A DNA stretch of 8,018 nucleotides, from positions 1 through 8,018 of the forward strand of contig JALWRU010000102.1 of NCBI GenBank assembly GCA_026994095.1. The letters are read 5' to 3'. The first letter of the stretch is position 1, and every line of letters begins with the position of its first letter. The stretch is from Nitrospira sp. (GTDB taxonomy: Bacteria; Nitrospirota; JACRHL01). Made by a program: the position numbers and the translations under genes. Positions 6,035-8,018 of this stretch are shown one piece after another. Under the pieces are notes generated by a model. That model searched no databases, had not been told where the DNA came from, and saw only the letters and a program-made list of their open reading frames with translations.

Positions 6035-6819
6035 CTAAAGTGTCCCCACAGGGTAAAACCGATAAATGCCAGGGTGCATGAAATACCAAACAGCATAGAG
6101 ATAGGGCGCTTGCGCGGGGTTCGGTCCGGGTTGCGGTCGAGGAACGGCAGCAACACCATAATCACTGTGACCAGCCCCATGATGGCCACCCCCAGCACCT
6201 TGGGAGCCCACTCCCCCAACGGGCGGAAGATGTCAGCAAAAATCAGGAACTGGTAGGCCGCTAAAAAGTACCACTCCGGCTTGATGTGGTTCGGGGTCGA
6301 GAATGGATCGGCCTCGTGCAGCATGGGGGCCGGGCTCAATACCACCAGCGCCATCATCACACCGATGGTCAACAGTGCCGCTACCACCTCTTTGAGCAGA
6401 TGGTTGGGCCAGAAGGGAATGGCACCGGGCACGTCCACCTCCGGGTCGAGCAGGTCGCGGGCGGAGATGATTCCTACCGGGTTGCCATGCAGGGTCACCA
6501 CCAGATGGCGCACATGGTGGCGCACCATCTCTTCGCTGGCAGTCCGTAGCGGCGCGCCTTGTTCTACCGTCAGCATGGGGCTGCTCATGATGTCGCCCAC
6601 GGTGCGGGGTGCATCCGGGGAGTCCCCTTCGGCAGCGGCGATGATCTGATTGGCCAGATCGGTGCCGGTCACGATGCCCACGAAGGTGTCCTGATCCTTG
6701 ACCAGCAGGCTACGGATGCCCATTCGGTTCATCAGGCGGGCGGCGTCGGGTAGTGCACAGCCCGGTGCCACCGACACCGGGTCGCGGCTCATCATATCGC
6801 CGACGGTCACGATACTCAT
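6031..6819 (-). CDS. CBS-domain pair fused to cytochrome b subunit IV (PetD-like)
   Basis: This 262-residue protein joins two modules in one uninterrupted frame. Residues about 5-128 are two CBS domains. CBS1 has GIRSLLV and GIVTGTD (Thr51, Asp54), and CBS2 has RHLVV and GIISARD (Ser119, Asp122). These are the T/S-x-x-D motifs that contact the ribose of adenine nucleotides in many CBS pairs. Residues about 132-262 are the C-terminal half of cytochrome b: FWPNHLLKE, helix 140-162, the DPFSTPNHIKPEWYFLAAYQ segment with the quinol-site PEWY motif (181-184), helix 210-228 and helix 240-261, as in three-helix subunit IV. The CBS part should lie in the cytoplasm because the N terminus of subunit IV does. 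The gene begins two bases after the cytochrome b6 stop and ends in a TTGA overlap with the diheme cytochrome. Both family calls are firm. Nucleotide control of the complex is inference. Confidence 0.93.
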   Translation of the reverse strand: MSIVTVGDMMSRDPVSVAPGCALPDAARLMNRMGIRSLLVKDQDTFVGIVTGTDLANQIIAAAEGDSPDAPRTVGDIMSSPMLTVEQGAPLRTASEEMVRHHVRHLVVTLHGNPVGIISARDLLDPEVDVPGAIPFWPNHLLKEVVAALLTIGVMMALVVLSPAPMLHEADPFSTPNHIKPEWYFLAAYQFLIFADIFRPLGEWAPKVLGVAIMGLVTVIMVLLPFLDRNPDRTPRKRPISMLFGISCTLAFIGFTLWGHFS

Positions 6820-6821
6820 GG

Positions 6822-7553
6822 TTACAGCGGCCCTGAGATGCCCAGCCGGCGGATCATCAGAAAGTGCAGTAACAGCAGCACCATCGCGCAGACCGGCAGA
6901 ATGACAACATGGATGGCAAAAAAGCGGGTCAGTGCCAACTGCCCCACCACGTCCCCGCCCTTCAGCAGGTAGACGATCTGGTCGCCAATAAACGGTACCG
7001 CGCTGGGGATCTCGGCCCCCACCACCGTGGCCCAGTAGGACAGTTCGTTCCAGGGCAGCAGATAGCCGGAAAAACCGAAGATCAACAGTGAGAACATGAG
7101 CGCCATGCCCACCACCCAGTTGAAGTCGCGGGGGGCCTTGTAGGCCCCGTGGAAAAATACCCTGAGGGCGTGCAGCATGACCGTAATCATGATGAGGTTT
7201 GCCCCCCAGTGGTGAAAACCGCGCACCAGCCAGCCGAACGGCACGGTGTTGGTGATGTGAACCACCGAGGCGAAGGCCTGCTCCACCGTGGGCCGGTAAT
7301 ACAGCAGCAACGAGATGCCGGTGACCACCTGAATCAGAAAAATAAGAAAGGTAATGCCGCCGAAACAGAACCAGAAATTGACATGTTCGGGTACCGGCTT
7401 TTTTAAGGCGCGGGACAGGGCGGTGCGGAAGTCCAGCCGTTCGTCCAGCTCGCCGTAGACCGTGCCGGTCAACAGTGACAGCAGGTTAAAGACTGCCTTG
7501 GCAGTCTCCCCCCGATAGGTGGCGCGGCTGTCTTTGGTAGGGTGGTCGGCCAT
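6822..7553 (-). CDS. petB: Cytochrome b6 (N-terminal half of cytochrome b, PetB-like)
   Basis: This is the heme-carrying core of a quinol:cytochrome c oxidoreductase in the inner membrane, 243 residues. The four-helix b6 unit is complete. Heme ligands are His114 and His128 in helix B and His215 and His230 in helix D. The 14 residues between the last two are the b6 spacing, where mitochondrial-type cytochrome b has 13. PEHVNFWFCFGGIT matches the segment of b6 that carries the Cys binding the extra covalent heme (here Cys63). YYRPTVEQAF, GYLLPWNELSYWA and the last five residues GISGPL also match b6. About 30 extra N-terminal residues precede the usual start (near VYGELDERLDF). The ATG lies three bases after the Rieske stop and the gene ends two bases before the CBS-subunit IV gene, which supplies the remaining three helices. 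No key residue is missing. Confidence 0.95.
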   Translation of the reverse strand: MADHPTKDSRATYRGETAKAVFNLLSLLTGTVYGELDERLDFRTALSRALKKPVPEHVNFWFCFGGITFLIFLIQVVTGISLLLYYRPTVEQAFASVVHITNTVPFGWLVRGFHHWGANLIMITVMLHALRVFFHGAYKAPRDFNWVVGMALMFSLLIFGFSGYLLPWNELSYWATVVGAEIPSAVPFIGDQIVYLLKGGDVVGQLALTRFFAIHVVILPVCAMVLLLLHFLMIRRLGISGPL

Positions 7554-7556
7554 GAT

Positions 7557-8018
7557 TCAGCTCACAATGACCGTATCGCCTGCCACCCGTACCGAATAGC
7601 GTGGTAGCGGCTCCGGTGCAGGGCCTTGCAGCACCTGACCGGTGGCATCGTAGCGGGAGCCGTGACAGGGGCACTGCATCTCGCTCACGTCGGCGTTCCA
7701 GTCCACCAGACAGCCCAGATGGGTGCAGACCAGCTCCAGCGCACGGACGCCGTCATCGGTCTGGAAGACGCCCACCGGCTTGCCTTCTACCAACAGCTTG
7801 ACCAACCCTTTTTCAGCTAAATCTGATTTGGGGAATGACACTTCCCGCTCGCCGCCGGTTTTGGCTTGATCCGGCGCAGGCCACACATAGCGGCCCGCCA
7901 CATAAGTGCCACCAGCTGCGGCAGTCACCGCCCACAGCCCCAGGCTCATGTTGAGCATGCGGTGGATAAATTTGCGCCGCATGGCGCTGGGCATCGTCGG
8001 CGCCGGGGGCGTCGATTG
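7557..8018 (-). CDS. Rieske iron-sulfur protein of the cytochrome b complex (5' end possibly beyond window)
   Basis: This is the high-potential [2Fe-2S] subunit that takes the first electron from quinol and hands it to the diheme cytochrome. Numbering from ATG 7994: a twin-arginine-like N terminus (MRRKFIHRML), one membrane anchor about 15-36, then the soluble domain. It carries CTHLGC (Cys90, His92, Cys95) and CPCHGS (Cys108, Cys110, His111). Cys90, His92, Cys108 and His111 bind the cluster and Cys95-Cys110 form the disulfide. Ser113 and Tyr115 (GSRYD) are the residues tied to high potential. GQVLQGPAPEPLP is the usual Pro loop. The frame is open to the window edge, and neither ATG 7994 nor ATG 7982 has a Shine-Dalgarno, so the true start may lie outside. 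It is the first visible gene of the operon (petC in b6f naming, petA in bc1 naming). Confidence 0.93.
   Translation of the reverse strand, partial: QSTPPAPTMPSAMRRKFIHRMLNMSLGLWAVTAAAGGTYVAGRYVWPAPDQAKTGGEREVSFPKSDLAEKGLVKLLVEGKPVGVFQTDDGVRALELVCTHLGCLVDWNADVSEMQCPCHGSRYDATGQVLQGPAPEPLPRYSVRVAGDTVIVS

Overview
The window reads as chromosomal DNA of a GC-rich, Gram-negative, respiring bacterium, most likely a proteobacterium. The evidence is a PilD-type prepilin peptidase, an NtrC-family sigma-54 activator and a cytochrome b/Rieske complex whose cytochrome carries a signal peptide. I cannot place it more precisely from sequence alone. Genes are tightly packed, with 2-4 base gaps or 4-base stop/start overlaps, and there is no RNA gene, insertion sequence, CRISPR array or phage signal.

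The left half (1-3316) is on the plus strand. It holds the 3' end of a prepilin peptidase gene, then a membrane histidine kinase with a PAS domain starting inside the peptidase stop codon (GTGA overlap), then a full-length NtrC-type response regulator, and finally a 34-residue single-helix membrane microprotein behind a near-perfect Shine-Dalgarno. The kinase and regulator form a two-component pair that should control sigma-54 promoters. The pilD linkage hints at pili, but the target is unknown.

The right half (3363-8018) is one minus-strand operon read from high to low coordinates: Rieske iron-sulfur protein, cytochrome b6, a CBS-pair fused to cytochrome b subunit IV, a 781-residue membrane-anchored diheme cytochrome c, and a 109-residue two-helix membrane protein. 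Together the first four are a complete quinol:cytochrome c oxidoreductase of the split, b6f-like type. Cytochrome b6 keeps the Cys that holds the extra covalent heme (heme cn/ci) in b6f complexes and has b6-type histidine spacing, while a duplicated diheme cytochrome c takes the place of cytochrome f or c1. Electrons would pass from quinol via the Rieske cluster to the diheme cytochrome and on to an unknown periplasmic or outer-membrane acceptor.

Two features make this operon unusual. Subunit IV begins with two CBS domains that both keep the ribose-binding T/S-x-x-D motif, which would put an adenine-nucleotide sensor directly on the quinol-oxidising half of the complex. The diheme cytochrome has a roughly 265-residue TonB-like Pro/Glu then Pro/Lys linker between its two hemes, plus a roughly 200-residue Pro/Lys-rich tail predicted to lie in the cytoplasm. 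The two transcription units converge on a 46-base gap containing a 9-bp hairpin.
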